DNA from: Natrinema caseinilyticum
Lineage (GTDB): Archaea > Halobacteriota > Halobacteria > Halobacteriales > Natrialbaceae
Direction: 5' to 3'
Assembly (NCBI RefSeq): GCF_024227435.1
Contig: NZ_CP100445.1
Span: 3,593,369-3,657,368 of the forward strand
Length of the DNA: 64,000 bases
The notes beneath the pieces were generated by a model that was not told the origin of the DNA, did not search any database, and saw only the letters and a program-made list of their open reading frames with translations. Positions 43,619 through 52,489 of this stretch are shown here, one piece after another (position 1 is the first letter of the stretch; every line of letters begins with the position of its first letter). The translations under genes and the position numbers were made by a program.

Positions 43619-44281
43619 TCAGAACGACGCAGAGTTGGTATCAGCGATTCCCAACAGGTAGCCTCCAAAGGCGAGAATCCAAAGAACGAGTGGATAGACG
43701 ACCCAGCGCTCGATTCCCCCGCTCCCAAGAAACGCCAGCGGGTGCGGGCCACCGATAACGAGTCCATAGACGAAGACGCTCACGAGGACGAGAAGGGAGA
43801 TGCCACCGAAGAGGCCACAAAGAACGGAGAACGGTCCGGAGACGACCCGTGACGAGAGAACGACTGTGATACCGCCACTAAAGAAAGTCAGAAGCGCGAA
43901 CAACCCGTGCCACGGAGTCACGTTGCCTGGAAACACGCCGACGCCGAATATGCTGACTCCAAAAATAACGAGTCCAATCGGGAAGTCACGGCGATCCATA
44001 GCGCGAGAGACGAAATAGGCGGCAACCAGCACGAGTGCCCCCGTTACCAGCATCGTACTATTAAAGATCGTTGCGGAGGGCTCGTGAATAATCGGATCTG
44101 GTGGCCGCGTCGATCCGAGGTCACTGATGTCCTGTCGCGTCGAATAATTCGGATAGAGGACTTCTGCCGTGATGATCCCCATGAAGGCAACGAATCCGGA
44201 CAACACCATGCTGAATCCTGCGATCGTCACTTCCGAATCCACGGGTCGTGGCGGAGTTCCAGTAGGGGTAGAATCACTCAT
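43619..44281 (-). CDS. DUF998 membrane protein
   Basis: 220 aa with six hydrophobic spans. DUF998 marks are EVTIAGFSMVLSGFVAFMGIITAEVLYPNYSTRQDISDLGS near the N-terminus and later GVGVFPGNVTPWHGLFALLTFFSGGI. Function unknown. Start MSDSTPTGTPPRPVDSE at 44281; the frame runs farther upstream without similarity. Codons are less biased than in the core genes. Confidence 0.8.
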   Translation of the reverse strand: MSDSTPTGTPPRPVDSEVTIAGFSMVLSGFVAFMGIITAEVLYPNYSTRQDISDLGSTRPPDPIIHEPSATIFNSTMLVTGALVLVAAYFVSRAMDRRDFPIGLVIFGVSIFGVGVFPGNVTPWHGLFALLTFFSGGITVVLSSRVVSGPFSVLCGLFGGISLLVLVSVFVYGLVIGGPHPLAFLGSGGIERWVVYPLVLWILAFGGYLLGIADTNSASF

Positions 44282-44490
44282 TGACGAGCAAACGTACTTC
44301 CGCTCGGGAGATAAGACTATGCGGGGGTGAACTGAGTGCATTCCTGCTGACCACCCTCTGTATGCAGCACGCAGATCTTGGCAAAAACTCGGTAGTTCGA
44401 ACAGGTTCCCGTTTCTTACAGCATGGAGGTACTCACAGTAGTCGTACAATCGATCTTCCCTGTAGTGAGGGCTGCCAAGATATCACGATG

Positions 44491-44997
44491 CTATATGGCC
44501 GCATAAATGACGACCAACACGACCGGGACGGCCATCAACGTGATTGCGCTCACGATCGGTCGATCACGTCGAGACGCCGCTGCAGTGTAGAACCCGGCAA
44601 AGACGGCGACCGTTCCGAGATACCGTAACAACTCCGCTAGACGGAGTTCAGCGCCACCTGACAACAGGATGGCCGAGACCCCGACCGCTCCCGCTAATGC
44701 GGGCCCAGCGATGAACCAGGCGATATCCACAATCCGCTGGGCAAGGAACCCCCATACTGCGACGGCGCCGATTTCCCAGGCCGCCGCTGTTGGACGGGTG
44801 CGGACGTACGCGAGGGTTGCGACTACGATGGGCGCCAAAGTGACGATTCGTCCCAGTTCGATCGACAAGGTCGTCGGTTGTGTCGATAAGAACACCTGCA
44901 ACGCCAGCCCGAGCACGATGATGCCGCTCAGCAAGCCAGCAAACGTTCGCCTGTCCAGGTCGGCAACTGACGAGCGAGACAACACTGAATCCGACAT
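44491..44997 (-). CDS. Membrane protein of unknown function
   Basis: 168 aa; about five hydrophobic spans (FAGLLSGIIVLGLALQVFL, IVTLAPIVVATLAYV, EIGAVAVWGFLAQRIVDIAW, GAVGVSAILLSG, PIVSAITLMAVPVVLVVIYAAI). No motif recognised. It lies upstream of the DUF998 gene on the same strand, with a 209-base gap. An AT-rich promoter (AATACTTATTGC-like) lies just before its ATG. Confidence 0.7.
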   Translation of the reverse strand: MSDSVLSRSSVADLDRRTFAGLLSGIIVLGLALQVFLSTQPTTLSIELGRIVTLAPIVVATLAYVRTRPTAAAWEIGAVAVWGFLAQRIVDIAWFIAGPALAGAVGVSAILLSGGAELRLAELLRYLGTVAVFAGFYTAAASRRDRPIVSAITLMAVPVVLVVIYAAI

Positions 44998-45670
44998 ACT
45001 ACACTATCTTGAAAGAGCAATAAGTATTTTCTGTATTATAAGAACGTGAAGAGAATCGGCTGTTGTCATCGTCGCTCGAGCATCCAGTTCCTCGGACGAA
45101 GGACGAACGATCAATGCGCACGTGTGGTGTGCGGATGGCTCACCGCTTTCGGCGTGAAACGAACGAAGTCGTCGTGCTGCACTACTGCTCTGTATTCAGC
45201 GGTCCATTGCCCCTCAGAATTACGGACAATCGCTCTCCTCGTGTGAAATAGCAAGGGTTCACTCCGAGTTGTGGACCACGCACGTAATGACGAGTTCGCG
45301 GCGGCGAGGCTCCCGCCCGCGAACTCGCCACCGACAGTGTCGACGGGTCGATCAGCACGCTTCCGTGGCACCGTGATCCAGAGGAGGGCCCACGCGTCGA
45401 CGTCCGCGCGTCACATCTCGTCGACAAGTTGGGATTTGGACGCCCGAAAGCTCCTCGAGAACGTCGAGGTCCGCTCGCGGTCGCCCGCCGGCAGCCGAAT
45501 AGTCGCCGCCGGCAACCCTGAATACCCAGCGGACGACGACGTCGTCGAGGTCGTCACTCGAGTCCACGAACGTGATGGTGCCGAAGGCGACGAATTGGGT
45601 GGGGTAGTTCACGGGGCCTGCGAAGTAAACGAGTGCAAATATTCTTGCTCGTGGGTTCGGAAATCACACT
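44998..45670. other. Gene-poor spacer with a long inverted repeat
   Basis: No gene is supported; a minus-strand frame at 45352-45612 begins MNYPTQFVAFGTITFVDSSD but then loses plausible coding character. The region holds the inverted repeat at 45291-45327. Confidence 0.45.
45291..45327. repeat. Perfect inverted repeat, 11-base arms
   Basis: CGAGTTCGCGG and CCGCGAACTCG flank a 15-base loop. It might end transcription or mark a vanished mobile element. Confidence 0.6.
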
Positions 45671-46195
45671 ATGGGCGACGATTCCGCACCTGAGAGACAG
45701 ACGGAAGTTGACGCGGAGACCGATGCGGAGGTCGCGTTAGACGAGGTAGATCGGGGAGTCCTGTACGCGCTTCAGCGGGACGCGCGCAACATCACGATCC
45801 AGGAAATCGCAGACGAGGTGGCAGTTTCCGCAAGCACGGTTCGAAACCGAATCGACAAGTTGGAAGGTTCGAACGTGATAGAGGGCTACGCCCCCCAGAT
45901 CAACTACGAACGCGCTGGCTTTCCGTTAAAACTCCTGTTCGTTTGCACGGCTGATCCCGACTCCCGTTCGACCGCCGCACGGGAGATACTGGAAGTCGGA
46001 GGCGTCATCGACGTAAACGAGATGGTCACCGGCGAGCGTAACCTCCACGTTCAGGCCGTCGCCACGGCCACCAACGATCTCACGCGCATGACCGCGCAGT
46101 TGAACGAGTACGGTATCACGATCCACAGTTCGGAGATCATCACCAACCACTACGCTCAACCCTGGGGCCACTTCGAGATGTCCGCAAACGACTAG
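45671..46195 (+). CDS. Lrp/AsnC-family regulator
   Basis: 174 aa. After an acidic head, the HTH is ALDEVDRGVLYALQRDARNITIQEIADEVAVSASTVRNRIDKLEGSNVIEGYAPQINYERAG. The C-terminal ligand-binding RAM/ACT-like half is LKLLFVCTADPDSRSTAAREILEVGGVIDVNEMVTGERNLHVQAVA. Lrp/AsnC proteins respond to amino acids or related effectors. No obvious target adjoins it, and its partner gene may have been lost from this decaying region. Confidence 0.87.
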   Translation: MGDDSAPERQTEVDAETDAEVALDEVDRGVLYALQRDARNITIQEIADEVAVSASTVRNRIDKLEGSNVIEGYAPQINYERAGFPLKLLFVCTADPDSRSTAAREILEVGGVIDVNEMVTGERNLHVQAVATATNDLTRMTAQLNEYGITIHSSEIITNHYAQPWGHFEMSAND

Positions 46196-46319
46196 CGATT
46201 CTACGGATCGCGGGTGGAAAATTCCGTACGATATCCCGATTTAGCTGCGGAATTTGCAACGTATTGGTTGTGTTATGCACAACACTCTTAACGATATAAT
46301 TGGTACGCACACGTGTGTC

Positions 46320-46666
46320 ATGACTAATGAAAAGGGGAGATGGAGCGCGCCGATGTTGGATGACGCGTTCGACGCATTGGCGAGTCGTCACCGACGGCGG
46401 ATACTCGTCGCACTCCTCGAGCACAATCCCCGATCAGATGGAGTCCAGGCCGAAGGGGCACGGAAGGAGAGCTACTCAGAGGGGAACGTGACCGCCTGCA
46501 GACTGCCATGCACCACAAGCACCTCCCAAAATTAGAGGCGTATGGATTCATTCGCTGGGACAAGAACAGACACGAGGTAGAGAAGGGGCCCGAGTTCGAG
46601 CACATCCGACCACTCCTGGAGTTGCTCGACAGCCATGCGACTGAATTCACGGGCGAACAGCCGTAA
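46320..46666 (+). pseudogene. Frameshifted haloarchaeal winged-helix protein (DUF7344-like)
   Basis: MTNEKGRWSAPMLDDAFDALASRHRRRILVALLEHNPRSDG opens a normal ArsR-like helix-turn-helix. One base is missing near 46488, after SYSEG, and the rest continues in another frame: RDRLQTAMHHKHLPKLEAYGFIRWDKNRHEVEKGPEFEHI … LLDSHATEFTGEQP, ending with TAA. A single lesion, so recent loss or a sequencing error is possible. Confidence 0.82.
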
Positions 46667-46717
46667 GTGAGCTGCGACACTACTGGAACAATCTTCTGAA
46701 AACGACAGTGGAGGCGG

Positions 46718-46975
46718 TCCCAGGTAGACGACTGCCGAGAATTCGAACACATCGGCGACGCCGCTCGGCACACGCGTTCTCGAAGCCGTCGCAGAACGCG
46801 ACGGCGTCACTCCGACCGACCTTCCCTTCCCCTCTCCGAAGGCAACGATCCAGAGGCGCTCGACTCGATTTTCACCGTTGGCGTTGGTCACTTCGTGTTC
46901 CGTATTGCGGGGACAGGATAACTAACGGTGTACGGTGACGGACGGATCGAGATCGACCACAGCGACAACGCGTGA
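46718..46975 (+). pseudogene. Relic of a HalOD1 output-domain protein
   Basis: HalOD1 pieces appear across frames: PLGTRVLEAVAERDGVTPTDLP, then LSEGNDPEALDSIFTVGVGHFVFR, then YCGDRIT, and finally TVYGDGRIEIDHSDNA ending in TGA. At least three shifts are needed. HalOD1 domains are short haloarchaeal output modules. It follows the DUF7344-like relic directly. Confidence 0.7.
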
Positions 46976-47287
46976 GTAAATGGGTATGGGTAGTCGAAAG
47001 GGAGCCCCGCCGAACGATTGGATTCTGTTTCGAGTTGGGTGGCAACGGCTCCGCACTCGTTCACGCAACTCTCACTGGTCCTCGAATCGTCCCGACCTTG
47101 CGACTCATCTGTGATCGCGCTCGTGTCAGCCGTATGCCTACTGAGGAGGCACGGAACCTCGTCACCGCGATCAGCCCGCATCGAATGGGACGACAGCCCC
47201 GCCGTCTCCCAGTTGTTGCCACTTCGAGAGTGACCTGTTGGCCTCTCGGTCGATCGGACGACGACCGGATGATTGTCCGAGCGGGTG
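46976..47287. other. Spacer without a supported gene
   Basis: Short frames only; no repeats or RNA genes recognised. Confidence 0.4.
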
Positions 47288-47968
47288 TCATTTGATTCGG
47301 TGACGTTGTCCTCGGAGGACCAGTATCACACCGATAATCCCGAGCAGCCACTGCAACACGACGACCGTCAGGCGCCGCTCTGTTCCTCGATACTCGTGAT
47401 ACGCAGTCGGGTAGACGACGTAGTAGCGGTCACCGGCCTGGACGAGTTCGTGAGTGCCGGAGAGTTCGTCGCTCGTCTCGTACGCGCCCGTCTCGATAGC
47501 CGTTCGGACGCCCCGATTAGTTCTCGAAAGCGGCGTTGCGATACCATCGAGTGCGTCCTCCCGAGGGACGGACTCGAGTCCGTACCAGACGGTCCCGTTG
47601 TGGCCCACCTCGGTCGTGGGCTGGAAGAATCCCTCTCCCCAGACGTGGACGTAACTGTATTCGTGGTCCATGATGAGCCTCGTCGGCCCGTCGTACGTGA
47701 TGCCACCGTTCGCGTAGATGGCTCGCTCGAGGGCACAGGACCGACTCGGTGAATCACCAAAACACGCAACATCGGAGTCGAGAGGAGGGGCCTCGATCGA
47801 GTGCGTGTAGGTGTCATTGGCAAAGAACTCGGCTTCACTCGCTTCGTATCGATACCTGTCCGGATCGCCGATGTCGTACGCGCTCACGACCAGCGGGTTC
47901 AGGACGAAGACGAATCCGACGACGATTGCGGCCTCACCGCGATATCGCGTAATAGAGGACCAATCCAT
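47288..47968 (-). CDS. Membrane-anchored extracellular protein, unknown
   Basis: 226 aa. An N-terminal span (AAIVVGFVFVLNPLVVSAY) and a C-terminal span (LTVVVLQWLLGIIGVILVL) enclose about 170 residues that should lie outside the cell (DPDRYRYEASEAEFF … VACFGDSPSRSCALERAIYANGG … VVYPTAYHEYRGTER), with two cysteines that may form a disulfide. I do not recognise the family. MDWSSITRYRGEA at 47968 is the best start. Confidence 0.7.
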   Translation of the reverse strand: MDWSSITRYRGEAAIVVGFVFVLNPLVVSAYDIGDPDRYRYEASEAEFFANDTYTHSIEAPPLDSDVACFGDSPSRSCALERAIYANGGITYDGPTRLIMDHEYSYVHVWGEGFFQPTTEVGHNGTVWYGLESVPREDALDGIATPLSRTNRGVRTAIETGAYETSDELSGTHELVQAGDRYYVVYPTAYHEYRGTERRLTVVVLQWLLGIIGVILVLRGQRHRIK

Positions 47969-48570
47969 GGGGAATCCCGTTCGTCGATCGTGTAAGTAGC
48001 TACGGATAAAAAAGATGTACTGTCCGTTCGCCACGATCTCGCCAAACTATCACCGGTCGAAGGTTGCATCTCTGCAGAACGTCCCCAACGAGGCCTCGTC
48101 ACCGTTTTCCGGTTGGAGGGAAGGTTCCACGACCCCAGCTCAGACGGACTTTTGAATACTCCGTACTAAAGCGGCCGGTAGATGAACCCGAGGACGGACT
48201 TTCGATACCACCTCTCGTGACGTACACCACCCGGATCCCGTAATAGCCTCGTCCGATGGTGGTGTCGCGGCACGATCGGTCGGCGTCGGATAGTGCTCGA
48301 GACGGACTGTGGAGTGTTTCCGGACGACGTCGGGTGTCTGATCCTCGTCGTCACTCGAGTGCCGACGACTCTGTCTCGAAAAAGGCGCTCCAGGGGGCCG
48401 TTCTCCGAAACTCGAGTGTAGGGGCACTCCCAGATGAGTCGCGGCGAACGGCAGGAACCGGTTCGGGTGGCCCTATGGTAGTCGTTGAAACGATTTACCC
48501 ACTGCTCGCCGGACGGCGGCCAGCGAGCACTCGCTGGCCGCGAATTCGCGGGCGGGGTATGCAATGACTT
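47969..48570. other. Gene-poor spacer
   Basis: No supported gene. It contains, at 48261-48282, a near copy of a 22-base motif found beyond tRNA-Thr at 37928-37949. Confidence 0.45.
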
Positions 48571-48975
48571 TCAACGTCTACTATGGCCGTCGATGAGTTC
48601 GCAGATCTTGAGTCGCGCGTTCTCACCGAGGTCGTGGATCTCGACTGCACCACTGCCGGAGTGATATTCGTATGCGTCGTAGATTGGTGCCGCCGAGTCG
48701 TTGACGTAGCCCTCGACGATCGCCTCGTCCCGCCGATAATTCCGCTGGATACTGTCGTTCCCTTCCACGTTGATAACCTCGACGTTCGCATCGGGAATCA
48801 GGAGTCCGTAGTGTGCTCGCCCGCCGTCGGCCTCGATGCGCGCAGTCCGTTTGTGCGTGTGGTCGGCGGCAGCACTGGACGTCGCGAACGCTCCGCCAGT
48901 GGCGACTGCGGCGGTCGCGGCGCCTTTTTTCAGTACCGATCGTCGATCGAACGGAAGGATACCATCATTCGACAT
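48571..48975 (-). CDS. Tat-exported small protein, unknown
   Basis: 134 aa. Tat signal FDRRSVLKKGAATAAVATGG ending near ATSSAAA. The mature part (THKRTARIEADGGRAHYGLLIPDANVEVINVEGNDSIQRNYRRDEAIVEGYVNDSAAPIYDAYEYHSGSGAVEI) looks like a small beta-rich domain. Family not recognised. ATG at 48975 places the RR motif well; another lies at 48993. A low-GC promoter stretch lies upstream. Confidence 0.7.
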   Translation of the reverse strand: MSNDGILPFDRRSVLKKGAATAAVATGGAFATSSAAADHTHKRTARIEADGGRAHYGLLIPDANVEVINVEGNDSIQRNYRRDEAIVEGYVNDSAAPIYDAYEYHSGSGAVEIHDLGENARLKICELIDGHSRR

Positions 48976-49378
48976 GCAAGACGCAGCGTTCATGTTACCG
49001 TATAATAGTGTAGTCCTACTATTGCTTTCAGTTGTAGTTATTACTAGCACAAGTTGTCTATAGATATTGACAATAGCAACGAAAGTGTTTCGTGCGAACC
49101 GATTGCAAACGTGGTCCGTCGAGGAATTCGGTACCCGGATGACGACGGGGTACCGAAGAGTCGACTCGGGTCAGGAACTGTGGACTCTCGAGGCCGAGAT
49201 CGATGCACCTCAGAACAACGCCGTTCGCAGGCCTTCTCGGTCCTTCGGAAGGAGTTGTGAGAGCAGGAGATGCACCCGTCCACGCGGAAATCGACCGGTG
49301 ACTCTTCTCCAAAGGCTACGTCGGCCGATATCTCGTGGTGGCTTCGGTCCCCGTTTCGAACGGTGGTTCCGGAATCGG
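48976..49378. other. Spacer without a supported gene
   Basis: AT-rich at 49000-49075, promoter of the Tat protein. The rest shows short frames only. Confidence 0.4.
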
Positions 49379-51004
49379 TCACTGCGGCCGCTGGGGGAGA
49401 CGGATTTCCGACTGGGACGGGAGGACCGTCACGCCGTCGGTATGAGTCGATTCCTCGAACAGAAGGCTCGTGACGCTGATCTGTAACGAGAGGGTATCAC
49501 CGGCCGAGAAGAACCGTTGAAAGACCGGGAACTCGAACTGGACGCGCTGGCGGCCCGGTCCGTCGACGCGGGCGGCCTCTCCGACGGATTTTCCGATCGC
49601 GTCCAGGTCGGATCCGTCGTGTCTGATATCGAAGAACAACCGCGCTTCGGGGCCCGCGACGTCGACCGCGAGGTCGAATTCGGGCGTGCCGACGACTTCG
49701 ATGTCCCGACCGACGTGCCACTCGTAGGTCACCTCGGTGTCGTGGAACCAACTCCACCGTTCGATGTGCGGGTTTCCGCGTTCAACGGCGTTCTCGAGGC
49801 CGTAGGCGGTCATCGAGACGTCCGCGGGCGGGAACTGTGAGCCGGTCCGCCACTCGTCGCGTTGCTTGAGGTACGTCGAAACCGTCGGGACGTCGGTCGA
49901 TTCGCCCCGGAGGTGTTTGTCCATCCAGGTGACGGCCAGGTCGTTCATGTATTTGCGCTGGTCAAGTGGGACCACGATCTCCTCGATGGCGTGGCCACCC
50001 TCGTAGAACGCGACGGCCGACTCGACGCCGCGGGCACAGAGGCCACGAAAACCACGGAGGGCTTCGTTGGGTTTGAACAACGTGTCGTCCCAGCCCTGAA
50101 TAAAGAACGTCGGCGTGTCGAACCCCTCGAGGTTGTACGCGAGCGAACGCTGCTCGAATCCGGCTTCGACGGTCGGGGGAAGTCCGTTGCTCCAGATGAC
50201 GTCGCCATACCACTCGTACAGCCTGTCCGAGAGGCGCGTGTCCGTATCGAAGTCGAACGTTTGAACGACGCCAGCCGCCAGCATGATAGTGAGCCAGCTA
50301 TTCTTGACGACGCCGTTTGGCACGAACGAGTAGGAAAGGTCGTACCAGGTCATCCGCGGGACGATCGCGTCCACCCGATCGTCCGCCAGCGCGACGAGCG
50401 GCTGAAGCCCGCCCGCGTACGAGATGCCGTCCATCCCGAGTTTGGGATCGTTCGGCCCCTCGGTTTCGACGTCCGAACGCCCCGCGAGCCAGTCGATGAG
50501 GTGGCGTGCGTCTTCGATCTCGTTTTCGCCGTTCAGCGTCGAAACCCCTCCGGATCCGTAGGCACCGCGGGAATCGTATGTCAACACCACGTACCCGTTC
50601 TTCGCGTAATGTGCCGCTTTCAGTGTTGTCAGCGGTGACTGCCTGCTGAGTCCCCATCCGTGAGTCATCAAAATCGCCGGATTCGGACCGCCGGCGTCGG
50701 GCGTATACAACGTCGTCGCGAGGTCTGTCCCGTCGAACGACGATATCGTCCGATCGGTCGTGGAGTAGCTTCCCCCTGAAGCCCACGCCGCCACCGTTCC
50801 CGATCCACCGGTCAACAATGCAGCAGTCCCGCCCGTGGCCCGCAGGAATCGACGTCTGCCGGCCGCGTTCGGATCGAACAGTTTGGCGTGCTCGTCGGAC
50901 GGGGGTGTCGCTGCTTCATCACGGGGCGTCCCACCGGCCCCGTCGTCCGACGCGCGTGCCCCACTACTGTGTTGTGGTATCCCATCGTTGTGGTGTGAAA
51001 CCAT
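49379..51004 (-). CDS. Tat-exported CocE/NonD-family hydrolase (S15-like)
   Basis: 541 aa. A long polar head leads to the Tat signal AGRRRFLRATGGTAALLTGGSGTVAAWA. The alpha/beta hydrolase follows: PAILMTHGWGLSRQSPL, VLTYDSRGAYGSGG, the nucleophile in LGMDGISYAGGLQ, Asp in FIQGWDDTLF, and His in YEGGHAIEEI. The C-terminal beta-rich part (about 405-535) is the X-Pro dipeptidyl-peptidase C-terminal domain. It probably cleaves an ester or proline peptide outside the cell. Start at MVSHHNDGIPQHSS (51004); the frame extends to 51139 without family likeness. Confidence 0.87.
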   Translation of the reverse strand: MVSHHNDGIPQHSSGARASDDGAGGTPRDEAATPPSDEHAKLFDPNAAGRRRFLRATGGTAALLTGGSGTVAAWASGGSYSTTDRTISSFDGTDLATTLYTPDAGGPNPAILMTHGWGLSRQSPLTTLKAAHYAKNGYVVLTYDSRGAYGSGGVSTLNGENEIEDARHLIDWLAGRSDVETEGPNDPKLGMDGISYAGGLQPLVALADDRVDAIVPRMTWYDLSYSFVPNGVVKNSWLTIMLAAGVVQTFDFDTDTRLSDRLYEWYGDVIWSNGLPPTVEAGFEQRSLAYNLEGFDTPTFFIQGWDDTLFKPNEALRGFRGLCARGVESAVAFYEGGHAIEEIVVPLDQRKYMNDLAVTWMDKHLRGESTDVPTVSTYLKQRDEWRTGSQFPPADVSMTAYGLENAVERGNPHIERWSWFHDTEVTYEWHVGRDIEVVGTPEFDLAVDVAGPEARLFFDIRHDGSDLDAIGKSVGEAARVDGPGRQRVQFEFPVFQRFFSAGDTLSLQISVTSLLFEESTHTDGVTVLPSQSEIRLPQRPQ

Positions 51005-52489
51005 AGTGCATCCACCTGCCACCCGACAATCACCGACGGACCGAATGTAATTTTCGCATTCCATGCGAGGGAATATAAATGTCTCCGGGATTGATAGCAC
51101 CGGTTGTCTCGTGCTTACGTCGCGCCGACGGTCGATCACAAAGATGCACGGAGGAAGCCCACGGCTTTAGTCGTGGGAGAAATCCGACAGTCCGGAGGAA
51201 CACCCCCGAACGAGGATCGTCCCGGTGCTTTGCGAGCGTATCGTCGACCGACGTGGCGGCGGGTTCCGGATCGGCGCCGACTTTGACGAGGGTCGACGGT
51301 TTCGTTCACCCGTCCGGTAGCGAACACACCCGTCCGACGCTGCGAGTGCGTGCCGACACGACTCGGGGCCGACCGCGCAGATTCGGGTTGCGCTGCGAGG
51401 CGGGGTGGAAGTCTGATTGTTCACGTTTCACCGGCACCGTCTCGAGACGGCGCCACTATCACGGGTCCGACAAAAACCCATTTCGCGTTTGAGTAGGTTT
51501 ATCCTTCCAGCCTTCTCCCCTGTAACTGCCCGTGGGGTTGTTCTCGAAACCACACCACCACCACCATCTACCGCCCCATGGGCGGCGACTTCGGGCTCGC
51601 GCCCGAGTCGATTCCGATCGATTTCTACAGACGGAACAGGGCGAGTGCCTCGGGGCTCGACCCCAAGGATGAGGCCCGTCGAGAGTTTAGTAAAAAAGTC
51701 ACGTATAATGCCGTAACGGCCGCGACGGATAGTGAAGACCTCACGATGAAGCGATCGTTTGACTGATGGAAATGCGGCTCCTCTCGACACCCTGCTACGG
51801 CAGGTGAGACGGGAGTTGTCGGGTCGTGGTTGAGCGACCGGCCCTCACGGACACCAGCGGGGTGTTCGGGTGTTCCTTCCAACCGACCTCGCAAGGGGAA
51901 GGCCGAGGGGTGCTAAATTCGCCTGCGTCCGACCGTCCGTTTCTGGGCACACGGGCAAAACGGTGAAGCCTCGAGGCTCGTCCCCGAGGTACTTCACGAC
52001 TGCCGTCCGCACGGGGTGCGAACTCGTCGGTGTCGTTTCGCAATCGGTGGCCCGTTCACCCCTCTCCGTTGCCCATTCTCGTTCGAGGATCCGTCGTCGA
52101 GAGCGGAGCGGTGACAGCCGCAGTTGCGACCCGAAAGCAGGGTCCAGGAGCCCGGATTCGAGCCGTGACGAGTGTCGCGTTGGAAGCCGGCCGGCGATCG
52201 ACGGTGGCCGAGATTTCTGGTCGGCGACCGAGGGACGGTGTCTCCGTGCCGGGCCCCACTCGCGGAGGCGGTTCGCCCCTCGCGATACGGTCTACGGAGC
52301 CAGGTTCGGATAGCGCGACTCGCCGCCGTCATTCGAACGCCGTCCCTCCGGATTTCGAATCGAGAGAGACCGACGTCTCACCGGTTCGATATCGGTCGGT
52401 ACTCTTCCAAGGTCAAGTGATTCGTTCAGTTTACACCAAGCTTATGCCAATCTGCTCGAGACACCGATGCGAGATATCTAGGATGGACG
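51005..52489. other. Long gene-poor region
   Basis: About 1.5 kb. The only frame with fair codon use is 51578-51766 plus (62 aa, MGGDFGLAPESIPIDFYRRN and on), which has no recognised family and no clear promoter. A stem-loop of mobile-element type is at 51158-51177. No rRNA, SRP RNA or RNase P RNA pattern was recognised. Confidence 0.5.
51158..51177 (+). repeat. Hairpin typical of IS200/IS605 ends
   Basis: CCCACG and CGTGGG arms around GCTTTAGT, in the context GGAAGCCCACGGCTTTAGTC. This is the kind of subterminal hairpin seen at haloarchaeal tnpB element ends, but no tnpA or tnpB is near. Probably a scar of a lost element. Confidence 0.55.
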
